Source: SBBG01 sp033717875 | Lineage (GTDB): Bacteria > Pseudomonadota > Gammaproteobacteria > Ga0077554 > Ga007554 | Assembly: GCA_033717875.1 (NCBI GenBank) | Contig: JADDKJ010000006.1 | Span: 1-64,000 of the forward strand | Length of the DNA stretch: 64,000 bases | Direction of reading: 5' to 3' | In this document: positions 16,592 through 24,682 of the stretch, in pieces | How the letters are laid out: each line of letters opens with the position of its first letter | Position numbering within the stretch: the stretch's first letter is position 1 | Notes under the pieces: model-generated | Seen by the model: only the letters and a program-made list of their open reading frames with translations | Told to the model about the DNA's origin: nothing | Databases searched by the model: none | Made by a program: the position numbers and the translations under genes

Positions 16592-16968
16592 TCCTGGTTG
16601 ATACCTCGGTTTGGGTCGATCACCTGCGCGCTGGTGATGCGGAATTGGCGGCGCTGCTGAACGGCAGCCAGGTGCTGATGCATCCCTTCGTGCTCGGCGA
16701 GCTGGCATGCGGCAACCTGCGCAACCGGATGGAGGTGCTTGCGCTGCTCAAGGATCTGCCCCGGGCCGCAGTCGCCACCGACGAGGAGGTGCTGTTCTTC
16801 ATCGAGCAGCACGCACTCATGGGCCGCGGTATCGGTTATGTCGATGCCCACTTGCTGGCTGCGGTGGCTTTGGGCGATGTGACGCGACTCTGGACCGAGA
16901 TAAACGCCTGCGAACAGTGGCCGATGCACTGGCGCTGGCGTATGCGAAGGATTGATCGTCTGGCATGA
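16588..16968 (+). CDS. vapC: PIN-domain toxin VapC with a frameshifted C-terminus
   Basis: The first ~100 residues are a normal PIN RNase: MILVDTSVWVDHLRAGD, VLGELACG, and the acidic GIGYVDAHLLAA. After GDVTRLWT the reading frame turns into an atypical Trp/Arg-rich tail. The alternative frame there encodes the expected end: RDKRLRTVADALALAYAKD, stop at 16953-16955. One missing C near 16893 explains this. The shifted product runs on to overlap the hsdR ATG by 4 bp. The fourth acidic residue region is in the altered part, so toxicity is doubtful, or the base is a sequencing error. Confidence 0.75.
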   Translation: MILVDTSVWVDHLRAGDAELAALLNGSQVLMHPFVLGELACGNLRNRMEVLALLKDLPRAAVATDEEVLFFIEQHALMGRGIGYVDAHLLAAVALGDVTRLWTEINACEQWPMHWRWRMRRIDRLA

Positions 16969-19900
16969 GCTACACCGAAGACACCCTCGTCCAGCAGACC
17001 ACCGCTGACTATTTTGAGCAGCAGCTCGGCTGGAAGTCGGTGTATGCCTACAACAACGAGGACTTCGGTACGGGTAGTCTGTTGGGCCGCGCTTCCGACC
17101 GCGAGGTGGTGCTGACGCGCCCGTTGCGCGAAAAGCTGGTGGCGCTGAATCCGGGCCTGCCGGATGCGGCCTATGATGATGCCGTGCGGCAGATCACTGC
17201 CATTGTCGCCTCGCAGACCCTGGCCGCCACCAACTGCGAAAAATACGCTCAGATGTGCGATGGGGTGCAGGTTACCTTTCGCAATGACAAAGGCGAGCGG
17301 GTGCGGCAGCGGCTGCGGGTGTTCGATTTCGACGCGCCGGACAATAACGATTTTCTCTGCGTGCGCGAGCTGTGGGTGCGCGGTGACCTCTACCGGCGGC
17401 GAGCGGATATCAGTGGTTTCGTCAACGGCCTGCCGCTGCTGTTCATCGAATGCAAGAACCTGCACAAGAATCTCAAGACTGCCTTTGAGCAGAACTTCTC
17501 CGACTATCGCGACACCATTCCGCATCTGTTTCACCACAACGCCATCGTGATGTTCGGCAACGGTGAGCAGGCGAAGATCGGTTCTATTACCAGCCGCTGG
17601 GGACATTTTAACGAGTGGAAACGTCTGGCCGAAGAGGCGCCGGGAGTTGTGGACATGGAGACGCTGCTCAAGGGCGTGTGTGAGAAGCGCAACTTTCTCG
17701 ATCTGGTGGAGAATTTTATCCTGTTCGACGAATCGTCGGGGGAGTCGAAAAAGATCATCGCCCGCAATCACCAGTTTCTGGGCGTTAATCGCGCCATCGA
17801 AGCGGTGCGTGACCGCCAGGCGCGCCAGGGCAAGCTGGGCGTCTTCTGGCACACCCAGGGCTCGGGCAAGAGCTATTCGATGGTGATGTTCACCCGCAAG
17901 GTGCACCGCAAACTCGGCGGCAACTTTACCTTTCTGGTGCTAACCGACCGTGATGACCTCGACACGCAGATCTACAAGACCTTTGCAAATTGCGGTGTGG
18001 TGAGCGAACAGGAGCAGTGCCGTGCCGCCAGTGGCCACCATCTGAATGAGCTGCTGTCCCAGCACAAGGCCTATGTGTTCTCGCTGATCCAGAAGTTTAA
18101 TCAGAAGGTGGAGCCGGAACAGCCCTATAGCGAGCGTGACGATATCATCGTCATCACCGACGAGGCGCACCGCACTCAGTACGGCACGCTGGCGCTCAAC
18201 CTGCGTAACGCGCTACCCAAGGCCAGTTACATCGGCTTTACCGGCACGCCGTTGTTCAAGGATGATGAGATTACGCGGCGGGTGTTCGGTGAGTATGTCT
18301 CCACATACGACTTTCAGCGGGCGGTGGAAGACAAGGCCACGGTGCCGCTCTATTACGACGCCCGTGGCGAGAAACTGGGAGTGGCCATTGGCGACCTCAA
18401 CGAACGCATTGCCGAAAAACTGGAAGAGCTGGAGACTGACAATATCGATGTCGAACAGCGGTTGGAGCGGGAACTCAAGCGCGACTACCGCATCATTACC
18501 GCCGACAAGCGGCTCGACCAGGTAGCGCGGGATTTTGTGCAGCACTACGCAGCCGCATGGGAGACCGGCAAGGCGATGCTGGTGTGTATCGACAAGGTGA
18601 CCTGCGTGCGGATGCACCGGCTGATTGAGTTTTACTGGCAGGAACGAGTCCGTGAGTTGGAGAAGGAGCTGGCAGCGATCAATGACGAACAAGAGGAGGT
18701 GTTCCGCCACCTCCAGCTCAAATGGATGCGAGAGACCCGCATGGCCGTGGTGGTGAGCGAGGAGCAAGGCGAAGTAGACAAGTTCCGCAAGTGGGATCTG
18801 GATATCATCCCGCACCGTAAGCTGATGAAGGAAGGCATCGACCTGCCCGAGTCGATGCGCAGCAAGCCGGAGTACCGCAACATGCAGACCATGGCGCTGG
18901 ATGATGCCTTCAAGGCGGAGGAGCACCCGCTGCGCGTGACCATCGTCTGCGCCATGTGGCTGACCGGCTTCGATGTGCCGAGCCTCTCTACACTCTATCT
19001 GGATAAACCCCTCAAGGCCCATACCCTGATGCAGGCTATCGCCCGCGCCAACCGCGTGAACGAGGGCAAGAACAACGGTCTGATTGTGGACTACTGCGGC
19101 ATACTCAAGTACCTGCGCAAGGCGCTGGCGACCTTCGCCGGTACGCAGCCGGGGGGAGAGGGCGGCGAGATCGACCCGGCCCGGCCGGAAGAGGAACTGT
19201 TGGCGGACCTGGCCGAGGCGATTGCCTTGGTGCGGGCGTTTCTTGATGACAGACACGCCGCACTCGATGACGTTATTCAGAAGGCCGGCTTCGAGCGCAA
19301 CGCCGCTATCGTTGCGTGCAAGGAGGCGGCCAATGAGAACGACGAAAGCCGCAAGCGCTTCGAGGTAATGTGCCGCGAGGTGTTCAAGAAATTCAAGGCG
19401 TGCATCAATGTGCAGGGCGTAAATGCCCACCGGTCGGACAGGGATGCAATCAACATCGTCTACAAGAGCCTGCAGCAGGATCGCGAGCAGGCGGATATCA
19501 CCGACATCATCCGGCAACTGCATCAGGTGGTGGACGAGGCGATTGAGGTGCAACCCAATTGGCAGGGCGAGGAATCTGCAATCTACGACATCAGCAAGAT
19601 CGATTTTGACCGCCTACGCAAAGAGTTTGAGCGCAGCCCGAAAAAGAACACCACCGTCCAGAACCTGCGCCAGGCCGTAGAGCAACGCTTGCAGCGCCTT
19701 TTACTGCAAAACCCGCTACGCACCGACTACCAGCAACACTACGAACAGATCGTTTCGAGTACAACCGCGAGAAGGACAGGGTGACCATTGAGAAGACCTT
19801 CGAGAAGACCTTCGAGTCCTTATTCAAGCTGGTTCAGGAACTCGATGATGAAGAGCACCGCGCAGTGCGCGAGGGACTGGATGAAGAATCGCTGGCGATT

Positions 19901-20206
19901 TTCGACCTGATGAGAAAACCGGATCTCGACGCAGCCGAGATCAAACGCATCAAGACGGTCGCGGTGCAATTGCTCGGGCTGCTGAAATCCAGGATCAGGG
20001 ATATCGATCATTGGCGAGATCGCGAATCAACACGTGATGCCCTACGGGTTCTGATTCGGGATTACCTCTGGGATGAGTCGACGGGGCTGTCTGTGGCGTC
20101 ATTTGACGAAGAGGAAGTGGATATCCGGGCCGCGGATGTATTCCGCCATATCTATCGGGCCTATCCGAAGCTGTCGTCGCCTTTCTACTCGTCTACGGTC
20201 GCCTGA
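16965..20206 (+). pseudogene. hsdR: type I restriction enzyme R subunit HsdR, frameshifted near the C-terminus
   Basis: HsdR translocates DNA and cleaves it. The first frame (939 residues) has the nuclease motif LLFIECKNL, Walker A HTQGSGKSYSM, DEAH box VITDEAHRTQYG, FTGTPLF and QAIARANRVN. Near 19760 the frame ends at TGA 19782-19784, while a second frame continues through IEKTFEKTFESLFKLV to VFRHIYRAYPKLSSPFY, the family C-terminus. One base is missing around QIVS/EYNREKDR. A 12-bp tandem duplication (EKTFEKTFE) follows the break. HsdS is absent and HsdM is a remnant, so the restriction system cannot work from this locus. Confidence 0.88.
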
Positions 20207-20325
20207 CAGGTTGAGACAGGGTTAGGGGCCTTATTCGAGCCTGCAGGATCAAGGTGACTTGCCGTCCGTGAGGCTCACAGGGGAATATGTCACCTACATC
20301 CGCGAGGATCATTGCACTGTTTCGT

Positions 20326-20342
20326 GCGGGACTTTTGCGGGA
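20326..20342. repeat. 17-bp direct repeat shared with 12485-12501
   Basis: The 17-mer GCGGGACTTTTGCGGGA occurs here and within the integrase remnant beside tRNA-Arg, in the same orientation. The two copies enclose the decayed island. It may mark the old island boundary or a second integrase remnant. The rest of the 20207-20441 gap shows no gene. Confidence 0.45.
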
Positions 20343-20441
20343 TTCAGTTCTGCATCGTCCTGCATTGTAGGGCAAAATGGGCAACGGGCGTTCCATATTC
20401 CTTGTATCCACCCCCCTGTTCCTCTAAATTGCGTTGTAGGT

Positions 20442-21488
20442 TCATGCGGTGCGGCCGCGATGTTCGGGTTGAACCTCCACAACGGTGAGCGCGCCTGCAG
20501 CTTCGATGCGCACTTGCAACGGCAAGAACTGTTCCAGTAGCCATAGCGTAGTGCGCGCATGGGAAGAGAGTTTTTGCACCTTGTAGCGCGAAACCCCGTG
20601 TGCCAGGGCCATGTAGATGAGCAGTTGATCGGCGGCATGCACGTCCAGCGTCGCGCCGGATGACAGTGTCGTCCGCAATGCTTCCGCCGCCTGTGCGCCC
20701 AGTTGCTCGGCGGGCACCCCGCGCTCGGCGGTCACGCCCGCCGCCAGCATCGTGTGCGCCATGTGTGCCACCAGCACCAGGGCGCCGCCCGTACCGATTG
20801 CTTCGTTGTGTCCCAGTATCTTGGCGTCCATCTGGAGCGGTATGCCCGCCAAGCCTTGCGCGGCGGCGGCGCCCATGCGTTCGACGATATGCGCCGGCAA
20901 ATTCGCCACATGCGCATGGCCGATCAATGCCCGCAAGGCGCCACAGCTATCCAGTTGCAAGGGACGTAATGCGGGACAGGGCCATACATCCACCTCCACC
21001 GCGCCACCGCCACGCGGGTAATAACCGCGACGCAATACCCGCAACTCGACCTGTGTGCCCATGCGCGCCAGTAACGGCAGAAACACATGGCGGAAATAGT
21101 CGAGCGGCGGCGCCGCGCGCACATCCGTGCCACCCGTGATGTGCAGCCGCATGCGCTCCGTGCAGCGCAGGGCGACGGGCAATGCGGCCTGCAACACCAG
21201 CGTGATACTGCCGGCCGTGCCCACGTCCCAGTGATAATCCCCGCCCCGCAGCGGACCCGGCCGCAAGACAAGTTCGCTGGAGTGCAAGGCGAGCCCTTCC
21301 ACCTCCGCGCCGCACAGCTCCGCCACCGCGCGCACCGCCGTGAGGTGTTGCGCGGCAAGCCCCGGATTGCGGCGCCGCGCACGGATGTTGCGCAGATGCA
21401 CGGGGTTGCCCGTGATGGCGGCGAGCGCCACGGCGGTGCGTAACAACTGACCACCGCCTTCTCCATAAGCGCCGTCGATGTCCATCAT
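20442..21488 (-). CDS. rtcA: RNA 3'-terminal phosphate cyclase
   Basis: RtcA converts RNA 3'-phosphate ends into 2',3'-cyclic phosphates through a covalent AMP intermediate. The 348-residue protein shows GAYGEGGGQLLRTAVALA at the N-terminus, the family signature RGYYPRGGG, and VDVHAADQLLIYMALA at the C-terminus, where the His is the adenylylated residue. No rtcB ligase or rtcR regulator is present. Instead it lies 30 bp downstream of the DUF455 ferritin-like gene, at the end of an iron-related run. Start 21488 or 21485. Confidence 0.93.
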   Translation of the reverse strand: MMDIDGAYGEGGGQLLRTAVALAAITGNPVHLRNIRARRRNPGLAAQHLTAVRAVAELCGAEVEGLALHSSELVLRPGPLRGGDYHWDVGTAGSITLVLQAALPVALRCTERMRLHITGGTDVRAAPPLDYFRHVFLPLLARMGTQVELRVLRRGYYPRGGGAVEVDVWPCPALRPLQLDSCGALRALIGHAHVANLPAHIVERMGAAAAQGLAGIPLQMDAKILGHNEAIGTGGALVLVAHMAHTMLAAGVTAERGVPAEQLGAQAAEALRTTLSSGATLDVHAADQLLIYMALAHGVSRYKVQKLSSHARTTLWLLEQFLPLQVRIEAAGALTVVEVQPEHRGRTA

Positions 21489-21518
21489 GACCGCTCTCCT
21501 GTTGTGCTCGCGATGCGA

Positions 21519-22340
21519 TCAACCCGATGGTGGGTTCGCATCAAAATCTTCCAGCATCGCCATTTCCTCCTCGCTGAATCCCGCTGCCCGCCGCGCGTCC
21601 TGATGAAATGGCGGGCGGAAGCGCGGGGCGTTGTATTCGCGCAGCAAGCGGCGGAAGGTGATGATCGGGTCGAGGCCGCGCTGGGCGCAGAAATAGGCGT
21701 ACCAGCGATTGCCGATGCGGACGTGGCCAATTTCGTCGCGCAGAATGATTTCGAGGATGCCCACCGCCTCTTTGTCGCCGCAGGATGAGAATTTGTGCAT
21801 GATCGCGGGGGTGGCGTCGAGGCCGCGCGCCTCCAGCACGCGCGGCACCAGAGCCATGCGCACCAGCGAGTCATGGGCGGTTTTCACCGCCATCTCCCAT
21901 AGGCCGCCGTGTGCGGGGAAATCGCCGTAGTCGAAGCTCAATGCGCGCAGGTGGGCGCGCAGCAGGGTGAAGTGATAGGCCTCTTCCGCCGCTACGTGTA
22001 ACCAGTCGTCGTAGAATTCTTTCGGCAGATCGCGGAAGCGGTACACGGCGTCCAGCGCCAGGTTGATGGCGTTGAATTCGATGTGGGCCAGGGAATGGAC
22101 CAGGGCTGCGCGGCCTTCGAGGGTGGAGATCTTGCGCTTGCTTACCTCCAACGCCGAAACCGGCACGGGTTTGTCCGGCCGGCCGGGCTCGCCGATCGGT
22201 TCGACGGGTGTGGCGCTGTCCTGGAATGTCAGACAGCCCTGTTCCCAATCGGTTTTCAAGGTGGTGACCAGCGCGAGTTTGGTGTCGACATCGCGGGTTT
22301 GCAGGCAGGTATAGGTGCGGCTGAACAGGTCTTCCGGCAT
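21519..22340 (-). CDS. DUF455 ferritin-like protein
   Basis: This 273-residue protein belongs to the DUF455 (COG2833) ferritin-like family. Metal-ligand Glu/His motifs on the helical bundle are visible: HIEFNAINLALDA, AAEEAYHFTLL and LRDEIGHVRIG. The N-terminal MPEDLFSRTYTCLQTRD is typical. Members have been annotated as diiron proteins of unknown substrate. It follows the bacterioferritin-like gene almost directly. A partial, internally deleted copy of its two ends lies at 30744-30895. Confidence 0.88.
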   Translation of the reverse strand: MPEDLFSRTYTCLQTRDVDTKLALVTTLKTDWEQGCLTFQDSATPVEPIGEPGRPDKPVPVSALEVSKRKISTLEGRAALVHSLAHIEFNAINLALDAVYRFRDLPKEFYDDWLHVAAEEAYHFTLLRAHLRALSFDYGDFPAHGGLWEMAVKTAHDSLVRMALVPRVLEARGLDATPAIMHKFSSCGDKEAVGILEIILRDEIGHVRIGNRWYAYFCAQRGLDPIITFRRLLREYNAPRFRPPFHQDARRAAGFSEEEMAMLEDFDANPPSG

Positions 22341-22780
22341 CGGGAGATATTTCTATTTCCCGGTGGGATCGAGCACCGCCAGGTTGGCCTGGCGTATTTT
22401 TCCAGCAGCACGGAACGGTCCCGCGCCAGGTGCGGAAGCTCGTGATAGTGGTGCAGGGCCTGCCGTTCGTGTTCCAGGGACTCCCGCAAGATATCGCCGA
22501 TATCGTGCTGGTGGGTTTCTAGCAAGGGGCCGATGAGCAGGGAAGGGTGCTCGCCGAGATGGGTAATCAGCTCACCCGCCTCGTTGGCATGACGGAGGCC
22601 GCATTCGGCCTGCTCGCGCAGCCAGGCGATGATGGGAATGCGGTTGTAGCCGTAGACCATCAGCGCATAGTGCGTGTAACGCACCACGCCGCCCAATTCC
22701 AGTTCGAGAATCTTGTTCAGCGCCGCAAGTACCTGCGTCTTGTCCAGGGGCTGGTTGTTCGGAACAGATTGGTTCAACAT
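22256..22780 (-). CDS. bacterioferritin-like protein with a frameshifted tail
   Basis: The first ~140 residues form a four-helix ferritin-like domain: ALNKILELELGGVVRYTHYA, REQAECGLRHANEAGELITH, and ESLEHERQALHHYHELPHLA. These carry Glu/His ligands for a diiron site. After LLEKYAR the frame reads through an Arg/Pro-rich tail into the next gene. In the -1 frame the end would be ANLAVLDPTGK with a stop at 22353-22355, only 12 bp before the DUF455 start. A lost base near 22390 is therefore likely. It probably stores or buffers iron with its neighbour. Confidence 0.75.
   Translation of the reverse strand: MLNQSVPNNQPLDKTQVLAALNKILELELGGVVRYTHYALMVYGYNRIPIIAWLREQAECGLRHANEAGELITHLGEHPSLLIGPLLETHQHDIGDILRESLEHERQALHHYHELPHLARDRSVLLEKYARPTWRCSIPPGNRNISRCRKTCSAAPIPACKPAMSTPNSRWSPP
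22316..22388. repeat. 73-bp block duplicated at 30823-30895
   Basis: This block covers the end of the ferritin gene and the start of DUF455. A near-identical copy (about two mismatches by eye) lies at 30823-30895, where it forms the 3' end of a vapC gene. Direct comparison of the two stretches shows the match ending at TTGGC on one side and TGCGG on the other. Confidence 0.85.
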
Positions 22781-22869
22781 ATGTTTCTCCTGTTTGAGAG
22801 TGGATGTGAATGAAGGTGGGGCCGGACACAGGGTCCAGCCCGCAACCCGTTACCGTGATACTTACACCA

Positions 22870-23310
22870 TCACTTCACCTGCGCCAGGTATTTGTCCAAC
22901 CGGTCCTTGTGCTGGGCGATCTTCATCCCGGCGGCGGCTTCCTTGGCGGTCGCCAGGTTGACCGGCGCGCCGGCCTGGATCACGCCCACCATCCCCATGG
23001 TCTTGTGCGGCAGGCAGGAATAGACATAGACGCCCTCGCTGGCCAGTGTCACCGTGAAGGGTTTGTTCATCTCGCCCTTCCAGGCGGCGCCGGTCGGCAT
23101 CACTTCCGACTGCGGTTGATGCGTCATGTCGACCGGCACGAACTTCACCGTATCGCCCTTGGCCGCTTTCAGATAGCCGGGTTCGAAGACGAAGTTGCCG
23201 TCCGCGCCCTTGTTGAGCATCTTGACCTCGTGCTCGGCGGCCAGGGCGTTGCCGGATACCAGCGCCAGCAGCGCCGCGCCCAGACCCAGGACATGTCTTT
23301 TCGTTTTCAT
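22870..23310 (-). CDS. pseudoazurin-type blue copper protein
   Basis: A periplasmic electron carrier of 146 residues with a signal peptide ending in NALAAEHEV. The mature protein has the cupredoxin ligands in order: His in VPVDMTHQPQSE, Cys and His in YSCLPHKTMGM, and Met in the same motif. Pseudoazurins donate electrons to copper nitrite reductase or nitrous-oxide reductase; no such gene is in view. It lies upstream of and co-directional with the ferritin genes. Confidence 0.88.
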   Translation of the reverse strand: MKTKRHVLGLGAALLALVSGNALAAEHEVKMLNKGADGNFVFEPGYLKAAKGDTVKFVPVDMTHQPQSEVMPTGAAWKGEMNKPFTVTLASEGVYVYSCLPHKTMGMVGVIQAGAPVNLATAKEAAAGMKIAQHKDRLDKYLAQVK

Positions 23311-23353
23311 TACTGTTTCTCCTTGGTTTCATTCGCCCTTCACGGGCATTGGG

Positions 23354-23446
23354 TTAAGGAACCTCTGATGTGTCAGAGGTTCCACGGCACATGGATGTGC
23401 CGGTGCTCTGAGAATTCCAGGATGGAATTATTCAGAGCTTCCTTAA
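23354..23446. repeat. 93-bp palindromic element with three hairpins
   Basis: The ends TTAAGGAACCTCTGA and its near-complement form inverted repeats. Inside are three stems: GGAACCTCTGA/TCAGAGGTTCC, GCACAT/ATGTGC, and GCTCTGA...TCAGAGC. The size and ends suggest a small non-autonomous mobile element. It could also end transcription between the 70-residue protein gene and the pseudoazurin gene. Confidence 0.6.
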
Positions 23447-23541
23447 AAAAACGTTTTTCACTTTCCGGTGACGCGCTCGTCGTTCTACATGCGAAGACCC
23501 TCCTTTCCGTATCGCTCCATGCCGCTGCGCGCTGACCCGTA

Positions 23542-23754
23542 TCAGTTCGCGGCGGGCGAGGCCGTGGGGTTCGGGGTCTCCGCAGGATTGCCCTGCGCGG
23601 CGGATTCCACGATGGGAGTGTCGCGATCTCCCCGATCTCCCATGGCGTACATCAAGACCGCGCCCATCCCCGCCAGCGTGAGCACGAAGACGGCTCCCCA
23701 CAGGTGGTCTTTGGTCAATTTCGGTTTCGGTTTTCCGGATTCGCTCGTTTCCAT
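23542..23754 (-). CDS. small single-pass membrane protein, unknown
   Basis: This 70-residue protein has a charged N-terminus (METSESGKPKPKLTKDHLWG), one hydrophobic helix (AVFVLTLAGMGAVLMYAMG, residues ~21-39) and a polar tail. No family is recognised. A ribosome site (GAGGAGTAACGAACC region) precedes the ATG. It lies in the co-directional iron/heme run, so a role near the membrane carriers is possible. Confidence 0.55.
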   Translation of the reverse strand: METSESGKPKPKLTKDHLWGAVFVLTLAGMGAVLMYAMGDRGDRDTPIVESAAQGNPAETPNPTASPAAN

Positions 23755-23926
23755 GGTTCGTTACTCCTCTGTGTCCAGATTTGAAATGCAAGGCCAAACG
23801 GCCATCCCCAGCCCGATGCGCCGACCGGCGAACAGGCTGTGAAGAGCGGGGCATGAAGCGAAGGGGGAAGGGTTGCCCCGGACGCAGGGTGAGGTTTTTC
23901 ATGCCCCGCTCTTCACAAGCTGCTCC

Positions 23927-24334
23927 TCACTTCGGCGGGCGATGTTTCCTGGCGCTACGCGCCTCCAGCATGTGCGGCATGCGCGCCGCATACTGCGCGA
24001 CGGCCTCGGCGCTGTGGTAATGCGCGCGCGCCTTGCGCATGTCCCCCGTCTCTTTCGCCGCGGCGCCTTTTGCTCGCAGTTCCTTGGCGAAGGCGATCAT
24101 GTCCTGAATCAGTTGTTCATCCTGGGGCCGGTTTTTGAACAGACCCTCGGCGCGGTGTTCCTCCAGTTCGCCTTCCGCCCACGCGATCAAAACGCTTGCC
24201 GACTCCGCCATTTCCCGCTCCGGGTTTTGCGCGTGGTAGCTGAGCGCCGGCGCCTCTTCTCCAGCGTTGACCATGCCTGTGAATATCAGGCTGATAATGC
24301 CCATAAGGATGAGCACGGATGTGCTTCGCTTCAT
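23927..24334 (-). CDS. exported helical protein, unknown
   Basis: From the ATG at 24334 (preceded by GGAGCAAAC) the 135-residue product starts with a signal peptide, MKRSTSVLILMGIISLIFTG, ending at MVNAGEE. The mature part is helical and charged, with a repeat-like SAEAVAQYA segment. I recognise no family. An upstream in-frame start adds 12 residues but lacks a better ribosome site. It is the last but one gene of the run downstream of the heme receptor. Confidence 0.6.
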   Translation of the reverse strand: MKRSTSVLILMGIISLIFTGMVNAGEEAPALSYHAQNPEREMAESASVLIAWAEGELEEHRAEGLFKNRPQDEQLIQDMIAFAKELRAKGAAAKETGDMRKARAHYHSAEAVAQYAARMPHMLEARSARKHRPPK

Positions 24335-24386
24335 GTTTGCTCCTTTGTCATGGAAGTCATTGCTGCTCAATGACGTGATCCGTCAA

Positions 24387-24662
24387 TCAATGAACGAGCA
24401 CCGGCGAGCCCGGTTCACCTTGTGACGCCTCGCGCGCGCCCTCCTGCCGCCAATAGCGGGAAAGTTTTTCGCAAATGTCCCGCATCATCGGGCAGTCCGC
24501 GTTGCCGGGATGGCCGCCGAACATGCGCAGGTGATCGGCGATCGCGCGGGCCAGGCATGGGCAGGGATGCGCGCTGTAATGGCTCATCATGTAAAAGATG
24601 GCCGCTTGCAGGGTGCGTAGCGAGGGGGTGTCCGGTTGTGCCGGGAGGGTGTCTTGTTGCAT
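24387..24662 (-). CDS. small Cys-containing protein, unknown
   Basis: The ATG at 24662 has an AGGAG site 8 bp upstream, giving a 91-residue protein. Its core is AIFYMMSHYSAHPCPCLARA with later CPMMRDICEKL: four cysteines and two histidines that could bind metal or heme. It starts 20 bp after the receptor stop, so it belongs to the same transcript. No family is recognised. Confidence 0.6.
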   Translation of the reverse strand: MQQDTLPAQPDTPSLRTLQAAIFYMMSHYSAHPCPCLARAIADHLRMFGGHPGNADCPMMRDICEKLSRYWRQEGAREASQGEPGSPVLVH

Positions 24663-24682
24663 GGCGTGACTCCTTTGCATGG

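Noticed and set aside
18213..19553. 446-residue minus-strand frame
   Set aside because: Opposite hsdR, whose motifs are unambiguous on the plus strand.
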